Shown here one piece after another: positions 8,001-17,030 of a stretch of 64,000 nt of DNA (positions are counted from its first letter, which is position 1; each line of letters starts with the position of its first letter). The stretch comes from JACKHO01 sp041398745 (GTDB taxonomy: Bacteria > Planctomycetota > Planctomycetia > Planctomycetales > Planctomycetaceae). The stretch spans positions 434,001-498,000 of the forward strand of contig JAWKUB010000003.1 of assembly GCA_041398745.1 (NCBI GenBank), written 5' to 3'. Both the position numbers and the translations under genes were made by a program. Under the pieces are notes generated by a model. It was not told where the DNA came from. It worked only from the letters and a program-made list of their open reading frames with translations, and did not search any database.

Positions 8001-10968
8001 AATCGACACCCCAGGGGTTACTCGTGCCGTGAGCGAAAATGTCGAACTCATGCCGCAACGGATGGTACCGCCAGACAGCACAGTTGAGCGGAATTCGTTC
8101 TTCATCTGGTGTGCCGGGCTTTCCGACGCGCGAATGCGTAAACACGCCGTGGCAACCATAGAGCCATCCATCTGGCCCCCAAATAAAGGCGTTGAGTGTT
8201 TCGTGCGTGTCCTGATATCCCCAACCGTCCAGCAGGATTTCGGGTTCTGAGTCCGGTTTGTCGTCACCGTCCCGGTCCGGGATGAACATGAAGTATGGAG
8301 CCGCTCCAACCCACACGCCGCCGAAACCGACTTCGAGACCACTGACCAAATTCAGTCCTTCGATAAACACCTTCTGCTTGTCGAGTGTGCCATCGCCGTC
8401 GGTGTCTTCAAAAATCAAAATGCGGTCGCGGCCCTTTCCTTCCGGGGCGCGGCGCGGATACTCGTAGGCTTCCGCAATCCACACACGGCCACGGTCATCA
8501 ATGGCCATGGCGATTGGCTGCTTCACCTGCGGTTCTGAGGCACCGACAACGACGTTGAACCCTTCCGGAAGTTTCATGGCCTGTGCGGCTTCAATGGCTT
8601 TCAGACCAGCAAACGGATATTCATCGGGGACGAGTGCCACAACCGGTGGTGTGAGTTGGCCGGGGCGTTCCTGATGCAGTCGCAAGTGGTCGAAATTCAA
8701 ATGCCCCCAGCCACCTTTATGGCCATCAACCAGTCGCACGAACACTTCCTTACCGGCATGCGCACGCAGGTCGACAACAATTCGCTGCATGGTTTCATTG
8801 TTATTCCCGACGGTCTTGTAGATGACCTCGTTCGTGTCTTTACGGACAAGTTCGGCCCGGGTGTTTTCTCCTTCACCGCCGTTGAACAGAAATGACGCAT
8901 AAGGGTGAGCCACAACAAACGGAGCTGATGTCAGTGTGCCGACGCGCTCATCACCAAACTTCTCGTAACCACCAATCCAGAATTTGCCGGCATGGTTACT
9001 TTTCATGTCGCCGCGCCGCGTGTTGACAGTATCCCCTTCAATGGGTTGCCCCTCGAAGGCATCACCCGCGGCGGTCCAGTCGGTCAAGTCACCCGTCTCA
9101 AAGTCGAGGTTGAGTTCCTTACCGTCCGCCGATTTTGCCTTTACACCTTCATCAACCTTGGCCAATTTGGGTTTGGGCACTGGCTTGCCAGCGACGAAGG
9201 AACCGTCTGGCTGTTTGATCCGCAAATAGTCGATGGCCACCATGTAGGCTTTTACGGCCTGAGGATTCGCCCCGACAATTTGAATGGACAAAGTATGCCG
9301 TTTGCCTTCGACGGCGAGTTTTGGAAATGACAAGACGCCGGTTGTGATGACTTCGGTGTCGTACAGATCGATGGGCTCGCCAAGTGGCTTGTCATCCAGT
9401 TTGAGTTGCACAATGCCATAGTCTTTTGCACAAGTGAGGACGATGTCGAAATCAACCGTTCCAGTGAATTCGGGCAATTCGACACTCAACGTGTCGCCGG
9501 GCCGGGCTCCCGTCCACCACAGCTGCGAGGCATTGCTCCAGCGGTCGGCCTTGAAGTTTTTCATATCCTGCGGCTTGGCACTTCCGCCGGTGACTGCCAC
9601 CTCCAGGACTTCCCCTTCAATTGCCCCTTCGGCGAGGCCCGTTTTCTCATTCAGCTTTGATTTCGGTCCGCGTTTGGCATCGGCTGCATCAACATTTGTC
9701 AGCTTCGGGCCTTCGTACACCTTGGGCTGTGTCCCGAGCCACTCTGCTTCGTCAACCTCGTGGACCTGCTGCGTCAACACGTGCGATCCGAGCATGCCAC
9801 CAACCACGATGTCTGGCAGATGGTCGCCATTCACATCAACCACGGAAATCTGTCTACCAATTCCCGAGGAGTCGGCGGCGAGATACGGGACCCAGTCGAC
9901 TCCCTCTGCAGTTCGCACCAGTTTGAACCAGTAGACCACAGCGCCGGCATCCCACATGGGACTTTGTTTGTGGTGCGACCAGTAAGTCTTGCCGGTCACA
10001 ATGTCTTTCAGCCCGTCACCATCCATGTCGACCAGGGCCACGGAGTGCAGTTCGCTGACGACCAGTCCGTACTTATTCTCGGACGCATGCTCCCCCATGA
10101 TGAGATGGTGCTTGAAGGAAACGTCATCTCCTTCCTGCACCTGCTCGTACCAGCCGAGGCCAAAGTCATGAGCCTTGTGGCTTGTAATGATGTCGTTGTC
10201 ACCATCACCGTCGACGTCGTAGGCGTACATTTCCGCACCGCCATACCCGGTGGTAAATGAGACTTCATGGTGTTGCCAGCGGGAGTTCTTGGCATCTTTC
10301 GCTGGTTGCTCGAACCAGCCGCCGGGATGAATAATGTCCATTCGACCATCACCATTCACGTCACCAATGCCTAATCCGTGACCAAACCGGCCCGCTGTGA
10401 TTTGCTCCGAAATGGCATGGAAGCTCCACTTGCCAAATGGCTCCTCCCAATTCACGGTGACAAAGCCAAAGTGTCCGTCACGGGTACAGACCAGCTCAGG
10501 ACGTTCATCATCGACGATATTCACAAACTGCGGTGATTCGTTGGAGACCCAGTCGAATACTTCATGCTTCTTCCAGTGCGAGCCAAATCCTGCCTCCCCG
10601 GGATTCTCATAAACATACGCAGGCGTACCTGGAAATCCGGCGGTGAGTACGTCGTTCCAGCCGTCTCCATTGAAGTCGTAAATCCAATTGAAGAAGTTGT
10701 CGGCATAGCCGTTCACGTTCTGAGGAACGGGAGCGTAGATTTCATGCTTCGCTTTAAAGTCGGGTCCGGCAAACCAGTAGGGACCGTAGACGACGTCGGC
10801 GTTGCCGTCCTTGTTGATGTCTGCGGCGTTCGCGCCTTCGGAGAAGTAAACGTCAGTCAACCGCTGACTCTGAAAGGTATGCACCTGATGTTCAGCAAAT
10901 GCCGAACTCCCAACGCACAGAAGAGAACCAACAACAAACAGGCGGGCGCGCAGAGAAAATGAATTCAT
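5086..10968 (-). CDS. Giant secreted FG-GAP / PVC dehydrogenase / HEAT / cytochrome c / DUF1080 protein
   Basis: About 1960 residues starting at MNSFSLRARLFVVG, chosen because it begins a clean signal peptide (cleavage near SSAFA); a GTG 42 codons upstream is open but adds a non-signal leader. Domains in order: FG-GAP/VCBS repeats with Ca-loop motifs such as DVNGDGRMD (~30-400), a CBM-like beta domain (~450-600), a jelly-roll-like segment (~620-770), a PVC-type membrane-bound dehydrogenase propeller (~780-1180), HEAT repeats (~1190-1620), a c-type heme domain with CMKCH (~1645), and a C-terminal DUF1080/3-keto-disaccharide hydrolase-type lectin-like domain (~1775-1955). The architecture fits extracellular sugar oxidation with electron transfer through one heme. 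It probably forms an operon with the esterase. Confidence 0.92.
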   Translation of the reverse strand: MNSFSLRARLFVVGSLLCVGSSAFAEHQVHTFQSQRLTDVYFSEGANAADINKDGNADVVYGPYWFAGPDFKAKHEIYAPVPQNVNGYADNFFNWIYDFNGDGWNDVLTAGFPGTPAYVYENPGEAGFGSHWKKHEVFDWVSNESPQFVNIVDDERPELVCTRDGHFGFVTVNWEEPFGKWSFHAISEQITAGRFGHGLGIGDVNGDGRMDIIHPGGWFEQPAKDAKNSRWQHHEVSFTTGYGGAEMYAYDVDGDGDNDIITSHKAHDFGLGWYEQVQEGDDVSFKHHLIMGEHASENKYGLVVSELHSVALVDMDGDGLKDIVTGKTYWSHHKQSPMWDAGAVVYWFKLVRTAEGVDWVPYLAADSSGIGRQISVVDVNGDHLPDIVVGGMLGSHVLTQQVHEVDEAEWLGTQPKVYEGPKLTNVDAADAKRGPKSKLNEKTGLAEGAIEGEVLEVAVTGGSAKPQDMKNFKADRWSNASQLWWTGARPGDTLSVELPEFTGTVDFDIVLTCAKDYGIVQLKLDDKPLGEPIDLYDTEVITTGVLSFPKLAVEGKRHTLSIQIVGANPQAVKAYMVAIDYLRIKQPDGSFVAGKPVPKPKLAKVDEGVKAKSADGKELNLDFETGDLTDWTAAGDAFEGQPIEGDTVNTRRGDMKSNHAGKFWIGGYEKFGDERVGTLTSAPFVVAHPYASFLFNGGEGENTRAELVRKDTNEVIYKTVGNNNETMQRIVVDLRAHAGKEVFVRLVDGHKGGWGHLNFDHLRLHQERPGQLTPPVVALVPDEYPFAGLKAIEAAQAMKLPEGFNVVVGASEPQVKQPIAMAIDDRGRVWIAEAYEYPRRAPEGKGRDRILIFEDTDGDGTLDKQKVFIEGLNLVSGLEVGFGGVWVGAAPYFMFIPDRDGDDKPDSEPEILLDGWGYQDTHETLNAFIWGPDGWLYGCHGVFTHSRVGKPGTPDEERIPLNCAVWRYHPLRHEFDIFAHGTSNPWGVDFNDQGQAFITACVIPHLYHMIQGGRYQRQGGQHFNPYTYQDIVTIADHRHYLGATPHGGNSKSDAAGGGHAHAGAMIYLGGKWPAEYRNQIFMNNIHGQRLNMDVLKPNGSGYIGSHGPDFLLTGDKASQILNIRYGPDGDAWMIDWYDMQACHRGEPEIHDRTNGRIYKVTFDGPDPADAGPEKAHAGLELFDSTVWSFAEIQQAGGFSKLSDEQLVSLTLHPNDWFVRHARRNLQERGKINPISTVRLAEILQSNKDEARVLRAMWGLHVTGNFNDYMASEALKNESPYVRGWAIQLAMEQPGSKAAEVVIPRLADLAKNDPSQVVRLYVASAIERLPAEQRWDVLAGLTSHAEDANDHNLPLMYWYGAEPLADVDPNRALALAMAAGNNIPLLREFMLRRIGSSNTGDALAILVNGLRDANSDEMRLTFLQAIRSSLKGQRRVKAPEGWSSVSSGLLRSENREVQLQTTALGVTFGDEAALAAMRSRIEDNDGDASARLVALNSLLDANDPGLVPTLKSLLSATDSIREAAIRGMAQYDDPSIGPALLEAYAKLTPAQRRMALDTLCSRTATGMSVLKAIEAKQIAGTDLTADLVRQLQFLKSDDINSMLKSVWGTARESAADKLKMIAELKDLVASEELAPADAELGRAIFGKTCMKCHTLYGVGNKVGPDLTGSNRANIDYLTSNIVDPSSVMANEYRPTIIATTNGRIVTGLVKAEDKNSITLQTADAPVVIPKAEIEERAISEQSMMPDDQLKQFTPHQVRSLIAYLQGKQQTPMLATPDNAAAMFNGQDLTGWSGTEGLWSVENGELVGRTEGLKRNEWIVSDLAVENFHLTLEVKLVDNAGNSGIQFRSKAENGEVSGYQADIGAGWWGKLYEEHGRALLWDKSGEAHVKPGEWNTYEVIAEHHHIRTFINGQPCVDLDDPAGAERGIIAFQLHSGGATEVRYRNIQLEVLPSEEHEEGAAQ

Positions 10969-11210
10969 TGATTCCAATCCAGGTAACCAAGGCAGGCTCA
11001 ATTGGGATTGGAAATGGTAGCACGCGGTGAATGGGAAGTGCGAGCAAGACGCCACAAGTGGTACTGCGGGAATTGTGGGAACTTCTCTTGCCACGTCACT
11101 GCCTGCCGGAAATCACATGCTCCGTATAGGAACCTCACGCATCCTTTGGTAGAATACCGCGAGTTTCGTCCTTTCCTTACGCTTTATCGAGGTTGGCCAC
11201 CTTGAACAGG
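10969..11210. other. Divergent intergenic region
   Basis: About 240 bases separate the start of the minus-strand giant protein from the plus-strand small ORF. The region must carry promoters for at least one side. A weak -10-like TAGAAT lies near 11151 on the plus strand, without a convincing -35. I saw no RNA gene. Confidence 0.4.
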
Positions 11211-11537
11211 ATGAAGACATCGCGGAATCCTCGATTGCTGGACTGGCAACAGCGACTGGCGAAGGTCGAACAGCGACTCGCGACAGATATTGAAGCGAAT
11301 TGGATCGATCATGTCCGGGCCAAAATACTCAGATACTTCATTGCCCGCTATGGCCACGAACCGGGCTCTCTTTCCAGCGCACCGCAGGGCCTCGTAGAAC
11401 CAGACCCGCAGAGACCTTCGATTCAAACCGCCGGTCGTCAGCGTTCCTCACCCCCGCTCACCGGCACAGCGATGCGACATTTGTTGCTCGATATCCATGA
11501 GCGAGTACAGCGAGCTACCTATCGCAGGACGGACTGA
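11211..11537 (+). CDS. Small hypothetical protein
   Basis: An open frame of about 108 codons beginning at MKTSRNPRLLDWQQRL, in the same direction as RNase R and ending ~90 bases before it. The composition is charged and helix-forming in the first half (KVEQRLATDIEANWIDHVRAKILRY region), then Pro/Ser/Gln rich. No signal peptide, membrane helix or known motif is visible. Upstream in-frame codons from 11193 are open too. I do not recognise it. It is kept because it fills an otherwise empty 500-base gap and has protein-like composition. It could be spurious. Confidence 0.42.
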   Translation: MKTSRNPRLLDWQQRLAKVEQRLATDIEANWIDHVRAKILRYFIARYGHEPGSLSSAPQGLVEPDPQRPSIQTAGRQRSSPPLTGTAMRHLLLDIHERVQRATYRRTD

Positions 11538-11625
11538 CACGGTCGTAACTCAAGTCGTCTGGCGACAATGCACGTCACAGCGTAGAGTGCTTGTATCTCC
11601 CTAGCACTTTTTTGAAGAATCTCTC

Positions 11626-13833
11626 ATGCGTCAACGTCTCGTTCAGCACGTGCAGCGGCCTGAATACCGACCTCTGAAAGCGAAGTCGCTCGTCAAAAAA
11701 CTGGGCGTCAAAAAGAAGGATTTGGCACGGTTCGACAAGGCACTGGCCGAAGCTGAGGCCACGGGCGAGATTCGAATTTCCGCCAGTGGGCGTGTGCAGC
11801 CGGGTCGGACTGATGGAAGTCTCATCGGCATTCTCAAACGGACCTCTGCGGGTGATGGATTCGTCATTCTACATCCGCCGAAACCCGTCAATGTTATGGG
11901 TGACGTCTTCGTCGCCCGGGAAGATTTGCGTAACGCACAGACGGGAGACGAAGTTCAAATCAAGCTGAACAAGCGGCGGCGAGCTGGAGGGCAGCGCTGC
12001 GGGTTCGTCGTTGACGTGCTGGAGCGTGCCACCAATGTGTTCGTCGGCACCTACTTCGAAGACAACAACACCGGCTGGGTGCAAATTGACGGCAAAGATT
12101 TCCCGCAACCCATCTGGGTCGGCGATCCCGGTGCAAAGGGAGCGAAAGAGAACGACAAAGTCGTCATTGAAATGCTGCGGTTTCCGGCCTACGGAAAAAC
12201 CGGCGAAGGTGTGCTGACGAAAGTGCTGGGAGAACGCGGCGCTCCGGGCGTCGATACGCAGGTTGTCATTCATCAGTTCGGATTGCCACAGGAATTCTCT
12301 GAAGCAGTTGCCGAAGAAGCTCGACTGGAGGCCGAGAACTTTGACGAGAATGATTTAAGCGACCGCGAAGATTTGACCGGTGAGACCATTGTCACCATCG
12401 ACCCGAAAGACGCACGTGACTTCGACGACGCGATTTCTCTGACCCGTAGCAAAGATGGCCACTGGCACCTGGGCGTCCACATCGCGGACGTGTCTCACTT
12501 CGTCCAACCGGGGACACAACTAGACCGTGAGGCGCAGAGTCGTGCGACGAGTATCTACCTGCCGACGCAAGTCATCCCGATGTTACCCGAAGTGATCTCC
12601 AATGGTCTGGCCAGCCTGCAGGAAAAGCACGTGCGCTATGCCATGTCGGCGTTTATTGAGTTCACCGGCGATGGCGTTCCCGTCCATACGCGGTTCTCAC
12701 GTTCCGCCATTCGGGTGACCAAGCGGTTCGCCTACGAAGAGGTGTTGCCCGTCATTGAAGACCCGCAACACGCGGTGGGACGTGTGTCGGCAAAGGTCCG
12801 GCAGTTGCTCTGCAACATGCATGAACTCGCCATGATGCTCCGGAGGCGGCGATTTGAGAAAGGGGCGCTCGAGCTGGGATTGTCCGAAATACGACTACAA
12901 CTGGACGATGATCAGAACGTGGTGGGGGCACAGCAGCGTAAGCATGATGCCAGTCATCAAATCATTGAAGAGTTCATGCTGGCGGCCAATATCGCAGTTG
13001 CCCGCGAACTGTCTGATCGGGAAATGCTCTTCTTGCGTCGCGTGCATGCTGACCCTTCCGCCGAGAAAATGCGAGCCTTTGGTGAATTCTCGGAAACGCT
13101 GGGCTATCCGCTGAAACGCTCGCAAAGTCGCCAGGATATTCAGGCACTGCTGGACAGCGTCAAAGGAAAACCGGAAGAGGAAGCAGTGAATTACGCACTG
13201 CTGCGGAGCCTGAAACAGGCCGAGTATTCACCGCTCGACATGGGACACTATGCTCTGGCCGAGGAAGACTATTGTCACTTCACCAGTCCCATCAGGCGGT
13301 ATCCCGACCTGCTGGTGCACCGACTCCTGACAGGGCTCCTCACAGGAAACGTCACCTATAAGGGGGGCGGCCTGGATGAAATGATTCGCGAAGGGAAGCA
13401 TTGTTCGCGCATGGAGCGACGGGCGGAACAGGCCGAGCGGGAACTCATCAAGCTGAAGCTGCTCGCCTACTTCTCGCAGCGCATTGGCGAACAGTTTGAT
13501 GCAACAATTACCGGCATCGAAAAATTCGGGTTCTTTGCTCGCGGTATTGAAATGCCAGCGGAAGGCTTGGTCCACGTCAGCACGTTATCGAATCGCGACC
13601 TATACGACTACGACCGGACGTCGCTCACATTGACCGGAAGACGATCTGGCGAAGTATTCCGCCTGGGTGATCGCATCAAGGTGGAAGTGGTGCATGTGGA
13701 TATCAAGCGCCGCGAGCTGAACCTGCGCTGCATTGGACATGACCAGCCGACTGGGCGGCGGCAAAAATCCTCGCGTCCGAATCAAAAGAAGAAGCGTCTA
13801 GAGAAGAAGCGAAATCCAAAGCGACGCCGTTAA
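11626..13833 (+). CDS. rnr: Ribonuclease R
   Basis: A 735-residue 3'-5' exoribonuclease of the RNase II/RNB family. In order: an N-terminal winged-helix region (~1-55), cold-shock/OB domains (~60-220), the RNB catalytic domain (~240-590) and an S1 RNA-binding domain (~620-705). The metal-binding signature DPKDARDFDDA lies at ~258-268, and the RNB C-terminal signature region HFTSPIRRYPDLLVHR follows later. The tail is extremely basic (runs of K/R from about residue 710), as in other RNase R proteins that engage structured RNA. Length matches the family. It degrades structured RNA in the cytoplasm. Its small upstream neighbour may be cotranscribed. Confidence 0.95.
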   Translation: MRQRLVQHVQRPEYRPLKAKSLVKKLGVKKKDLARFDKALAEAEATGEIRISASGRVQPGRTDGSLIGILKRTSAGDGFVILHPPKPVNVMGDVFVAREDLRNAQTGDEVQIKLNKRRRAGGQRCGFVVDVLERATNVFVGTYFEDNNTGWVQIDGKDFPQPIWVGDPGAKGAKENDKVVIEMLRFPAYGKTGEGVLTKVLGERGAPGVDTQVVIHQFGLPQEFSEAVAEEARLEAENFDENDLSDREDLTGETIVTIDPKDARDFDDAISLTRSKDGHWHLGVHIADVSHFVQPGTQLDREAQSRATSIYLPTQVIPMLPEVISNGLASLQEKHVRYAMSAFIEFTGDGVPVHTRFSRSAIRVTKRFAYEEVLPVIEDPQHAVGRVSAKVRQLLCNMHELAMMLRRRRFEKGALELGLSEIRLQLDDDQNVVGAQQRKHDASHQIIEEFMLAANIAVARELSDREMLFLRRVHADPSAEKMRAFGEFSETLGYPLKRSQSRQDIQALLDSVKGKPEEEAVNYALLRSLKQAEYSPLDMGHYALAEEDYCHFTSPIRRYPDLLVHRLLTGLLTGNVTYKGGGLDEMIREGKHCSRMERRAEQAERELIKLKLLAYFSQRIGEQFDATITGIEKFGFFARGIEMPAEGLVHVSTLSNRDLYDYDRTSLTLTGRRSGEVFRLGDRIKVEVVHVDIKRRELNLRCIGHDQPTGRRQKSSRPNQKKKRLEKKRNPKRRR

Positions 13834-13936
13834 GGAATTGTTCACAACCCTTTGGTCGCGACTTCACAGACCACCCGCTATGATGCTGGCATATCCATGA
13901 GTGGAAATTGATGTCACCTTCAAGCGGTCCGATTGT

Positions 13937-14812
13937 ATGACAGAAGCTCTTCCCTGCGAGTTGGAGACTCATGCATCACATGCGTACGTCCGTGTGCGTC
14001 CAGCGCTTTCAGATCAAGGTTGGGCCGCCATCGACGAAAGCGGTCAGCAAGTCGTCAGCGAATTGGAGGCACGCCCCGCTCCCGCCTGTGTTGTCGATTT
14101 GTCTGAGCTGAATTATATGGGCAGCGCCCTCGTTGCCTTTGTTGTCCGAATTTGGAAGGTAACACGTACGAAGCAGGGAAAAATGGCCGTTGTCTGCTCC
14201 AATGCGACAGTCCTTGAAGTCATTCAACTGGCCGGACTGGACAAGGTGTGGGACATATGCGACGACCGCGATGCTGCCTTGGAGAGAATTGGAATTCGGG
14301 TCGAGGCTGACGTAGAACCAGTTGTCTGGCCCATACCATTCGCTGTGATCATGCTGCTGGCAGCTGTCGTCTGCATTGGCCTGGCGAAGGCCGGTTCGCT
14401 CGGTGCGGATCTGGCTCGCACAGCCTACATTGGAGTGTGCGTTGCAGGCGCTGTCGTCGCGCTCATTGGTGCGTTGAACATGGCAGGAAAACGTCGCTGG
14501 TTTTCAATTCTCCTGACTCTTGCGGCGGTCGGCATGTTGGTGCCTGCATTTCAGGAGAACATGAATCTGTTTGCTCCTGCGGTCGCTGAACAAAACGGCG
14601 GGGACAACGTTCAGGACGAGCAGGATCGCTCCGTGGATGAAAGTCCGACAGAAACGGAAGTGACCACTGAAACCGATACGGTCAGCTCACCGGATGAATC
14701 AGAATCTGACAATGCATCAACCGTGAATGAGAGCGACAGCGAGACAGTTGAAGAAACTCCCGGGTCGCAGACAACTTCTGAGACAGCTGACGGTGAAACG
14801 ACCACCAACTAA
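13937..14812 (+). CDS. STAS-domain membrane protein with acidic C-terminal tail
   Basis: About 291 residues from MTEALPCELETHASH. Residues ~1-115 resemble an anti-sigma-factor-antagonist/STAS domain: VVDLSELNYMGSALVAFVVRIWK has the expected position and spacing for the Ser of a SpoIIAA-like switch. Three hydrophobic segments follow: PFAVIMLLAAVVCIGLA, AYIGVCVAGAVVALIGAL and WFSILLTLAAVGMLVPAF. The last ~65 residues are a low-complexity Glu/Thr/Ser/Asp tail. A GTG start 12 codons upstream is open. A TATGAT -10-like hexamer lies about 50 bases upstream, without a well-spaced -35. The next gene is a PilB/GspE-like ATPase 19 bases downstream, so the pair is probably an operon. The role is unknown; a switch-regulated membrane complex is one possibility. 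Confidence 0.8.
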   Translation: MTEALPCELETHASHAYVRVRPALSDQGWAAIDESGQQVVSELEARPAPACVVDLSELNYMGSALVAFVVRIWKVTRTKQGKMAVVCSNATVLEVIQLAGLDKVWDICDDRDAALERIGIRVEADVEPVVWPIPFAVIMLLAAVVCIGLAKAGSLGADLARTAYIGVCVAGAVVALIGALNMAGKRRWFSILLTLAAVGMLVPAFQENMNLFAPAVAEQNGGDNVQDEQDRSVDESPTETEVTTETDTVSSPDESESDNASTVNESDSETVEETPGSQTTSETADGETTTN

Positions 14813-14831
14813 CAAATCACGGGGATGATTC

Positions 14832-16088
14832 ATGGCCAATGAGGAACCAATGCCTCGCAAGCTTGATCCGCTACCACCGGAATCGCGGCAGCGCGCCCTT
14901 GCCGACGAAATTAACAGCCTGATCGACGTGGTCGAAGCCGCTCCACTCATCAATTTGCTGATTGAGCGTTCCTTCGAGCTTTCCGCAACCGACGTACATT
15001 TTGATCCCCGACCGGACGGACTGGCAATTCGATTGCGGCTCGATGGCGTCATGCATGATGTCTCCGTGCTGCCACAACAAATGACGTCGCATGTACTCTC
15101 GCGACTCAAGTTGATGTCGGGCATGAATATTACGGAACGCCGACTGGTGCAGGACGGACACATCACCAGTAACACGCTTCGCAAGGAGCGCGATATCCGC
15201 GTGTGTGCCGGACCAACCATTCATGGCGAGCGACTCGTACTGCGACTCATGCCCGATGGAGATGAATACTCAACCCTGGCCTCACTCGGCATGGACGACC
15301 AGCAGCGCCAGTGGGTCGAGTCAGCCTTGAGTTCACCCTATGGTATGGTGCTCAGTGTTGGACCGGTCGGCACCGGAAAAAGCACGACCACATACAGTTG
15401 CCTGAACGCCCTCAACATTCCCGGACGAAGTCTGGTCACCATTGAAGACCCGGTGGAGCGAAGAATTGCCGGAGTTAATCAAATTCAGACCGATCCGAAA
15501 ATCAGCTTCGGATTCAAGGAGGCGCTGCGGGGTATTTTGCGTCAGGATCCTGACGTCATTATGGTTGGTGAAATTCGTGATGCCGAAACAGCGCACATTG
15601 CGGTACGCGCTGGTCTGACAGGCATTCGGGTCGTCAGCACACTCCACGCAAGTGATACCGCCGCGACCATTGACCTCTTCAATCAGTTTGAAATCCCAAG
15701 GATGTTCATTGCCGATTCCATCAATTGCCTGATTGCTCAGCGACTGTTGCGCAAAGTTTGCGGACAAGATCGAGAGACGTATAAGCCAGAGCCCAGTGAC
15801 TGTAAGCTGCTGCGGCTTTCCGAAGAGGAAGCTCAGAACGTGGAGTTGGTACGTGGGAAGTCGTCGTCGGCGAATTTTCACAGCGGCTACTTTGGTCGGA
15901 CCGGCGTATTCGAGGTCATGCGGTTTGACGAAGCAATTCGGGAAATGATTTCAACCGGTCGCTCCGGACGCGAAATCTTTGAGACAGCCCGGTCGCGCGG
16001 GATGAAGTCACTTGAGGACATGGCCATTGAGAAAGTCCTCGCTGGAATTACAACGACCGACGAAATGGTCCGGGTCTTGTGGCACTAG
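14832..16088 (+). CDS. PilB/GspE-family secretion or pilus assembly ATPase
   Basis: A 418-residue type II secretion/type IV pilus-type hexameric ATPase. Walker A is GPVGTGKST, the Asp box includes TIEDPVE, Walker B is QDPDVIMVGEIRDAETA, and the His box is STLHASDT. The N-terminal N2 subdomain (SATDVHFDPRPDG) is present, but the long N1 domain of true PilB is missing. The CM zinc motif, usually two CxxC pairs, is degenerate here: only two isolated Cys remain (KVCGQ and SDCKL). No other pilus gene lies nearby. The ATPase may serve a pilus or secretion machine encoded elsewhere, or work with the STAS membrane protein just upstream. Confidence 0.9.
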   Translation: MANEEPMPRKLDPLPPESRQRALADEINSLIDVVEAAPLINLLIERSFELSATDVHFDPRPDGLAIRLRLDGVMHDVSVLPQQMTSHVLSRLKLMSGMNITERRLVQDGHITSNTLRKERDIRVCAGPTIHGERLVLRLMPDGDEYSTLASLGMDDQQRQWVESALSSPYGMVLSVGPVGTGKSTTTYSCLNALNIPGRSLVTIEDPVERRIAGVNQIQTDPKISFGFKEALRGILRQDPDVIMVGEIRDAETAHIAVRAGLTGIRVVSTLHASDTAATIDLFNQFEIPRMFIADSINCLIAQRLLRKVCGQDRETYKPEPSDCKLLRLSEEEAQNVELVRGKSSSANFHSGYFGRTGVFEVMRFDEAIREMISTGRSGREIFETARSRGMKSLEDMAIEKVLAGITTTDEMVRVLWH

Positions 16089-16115
16089 AAACCGAATCAA
16101 AAAGAACGACAACAC

Positions 16116-16922
16116 ATGAAAACTATCTTCTCTGCAGTTTTGCCGCTCGTAATGGTCACGGTTCTCCACGCCGATGAACCAAACACTTTACCAGCGAAAG
16201 AGAATTTCCATTTGTACCTGCTGGTTGGCCAGTCGAACATGGCTGGGAGAGGCACGGTGGGTGAGGAAGACCGCAAGCCGCATGCGCGCGTTTTCATGTT
16301 TACCAAGTCGCAGGAATGGGTGCCCGCAGTCGACCCGCTACACTTTGACAAGCCAGGAATTGCTGGCGTTGGCTTAGGCAAGACATTTGGTATCGACGTG
16401 GCCGAAGCCAATCCCGACGTGACCATTGGCCTCATTCCGTGCGCAGTGGGTGGATCACCTATTGCCACTTGGGAACCGGGCGGATTTCACAAGCAGACGA
16501 ATTCGCATCCTTGGGATGACGCCATGAAGCGTGCCCATGCTGCCATGGAGCGAGGAACATTGAAGGGAATCTTGTGGCATCAGGGTGAATCTGACGCAAG
16601 TGAAAAACTGGCTCCCGTGTACAAAGAAAAGCTGCACGACCTCATTGCCCGGTTCCGCAAGGAACTCAACGCTCCCGACGTCCCATTCATTGCGGGACAG
16701 ATGGGTCAATTCGAAGAGCGGCCGTGGAATGAACATCGCAAACTTGTCGACGCGGCTCACCAGTCATTGCCGAACGACGTGGACAACACGGCATTTGTTT
16801 CATCCGACGGACTGGGACATCGCGGCGACGAAGTCCACTTCAATACGGCAGCCTACCATGAGCTCGGGCATCGCTTTGCGAAGGCGTATCTGCCACTGAC
16901 GAAAAAGGGGTCGCAGCGGTAA
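16116..16922 (+). CDS. Secreted SASA-domain carbohydrate esterase (sialate O-acetylesterase-like)
   Basis: 268 residues. A short signal peptide (TIFSAVLPLVMVTVLHA) precedes an SGNH-type SASA fold. Block I is LLVGQSNMAGRG with the nucleophile Ser. The conserved HQGESDA segment comes mid-protein. The C-terminal DEVHFN segment supplies the expected His. The family includes sialate O-acetylesterases and carbohydrate esterase family 6 acetylxylan esterases, so deacetylation of a plant or algal polysaccharide is likely, with the substrate unknown. It lies 27 bases after the ATPase gene but is functionally unrelated to it. Confidence 0.9.
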   Translation: MKTIFSAVLPLVMVTVLHADEPNTLPAKENFHLYLLVGQSNMAGRGTVGEEDRKPHARVFMFTKSQEWVPAVDPLHFDKPGIAGVGLGKTFGIDVAEANPDVTIGLIPCAVGGSPIATWEPGGFHKQTNSHPWDDAMKRAHAAMERGTLKGILWHQGESDASEKLAPVYKEKLHDLIARFRKELNAPDVPFIAGQMGQFEERPWNEHRKLVDAAHQSLPNDVDNTAFVSSDGLGHRGDEVHFNTAAYHELGHRFAKAYLPLTKKGSQR

Positions 16923-17030
16923 TAGTGACAAATTGTCTGCGCAGCCTTGCCGATTCGACGATAGACCGACATGATTCATGCCGAGTCGAGTACAAGGTTG
17001 TTCCCGCATTGGTTTGAGCCCGGTCTGACG

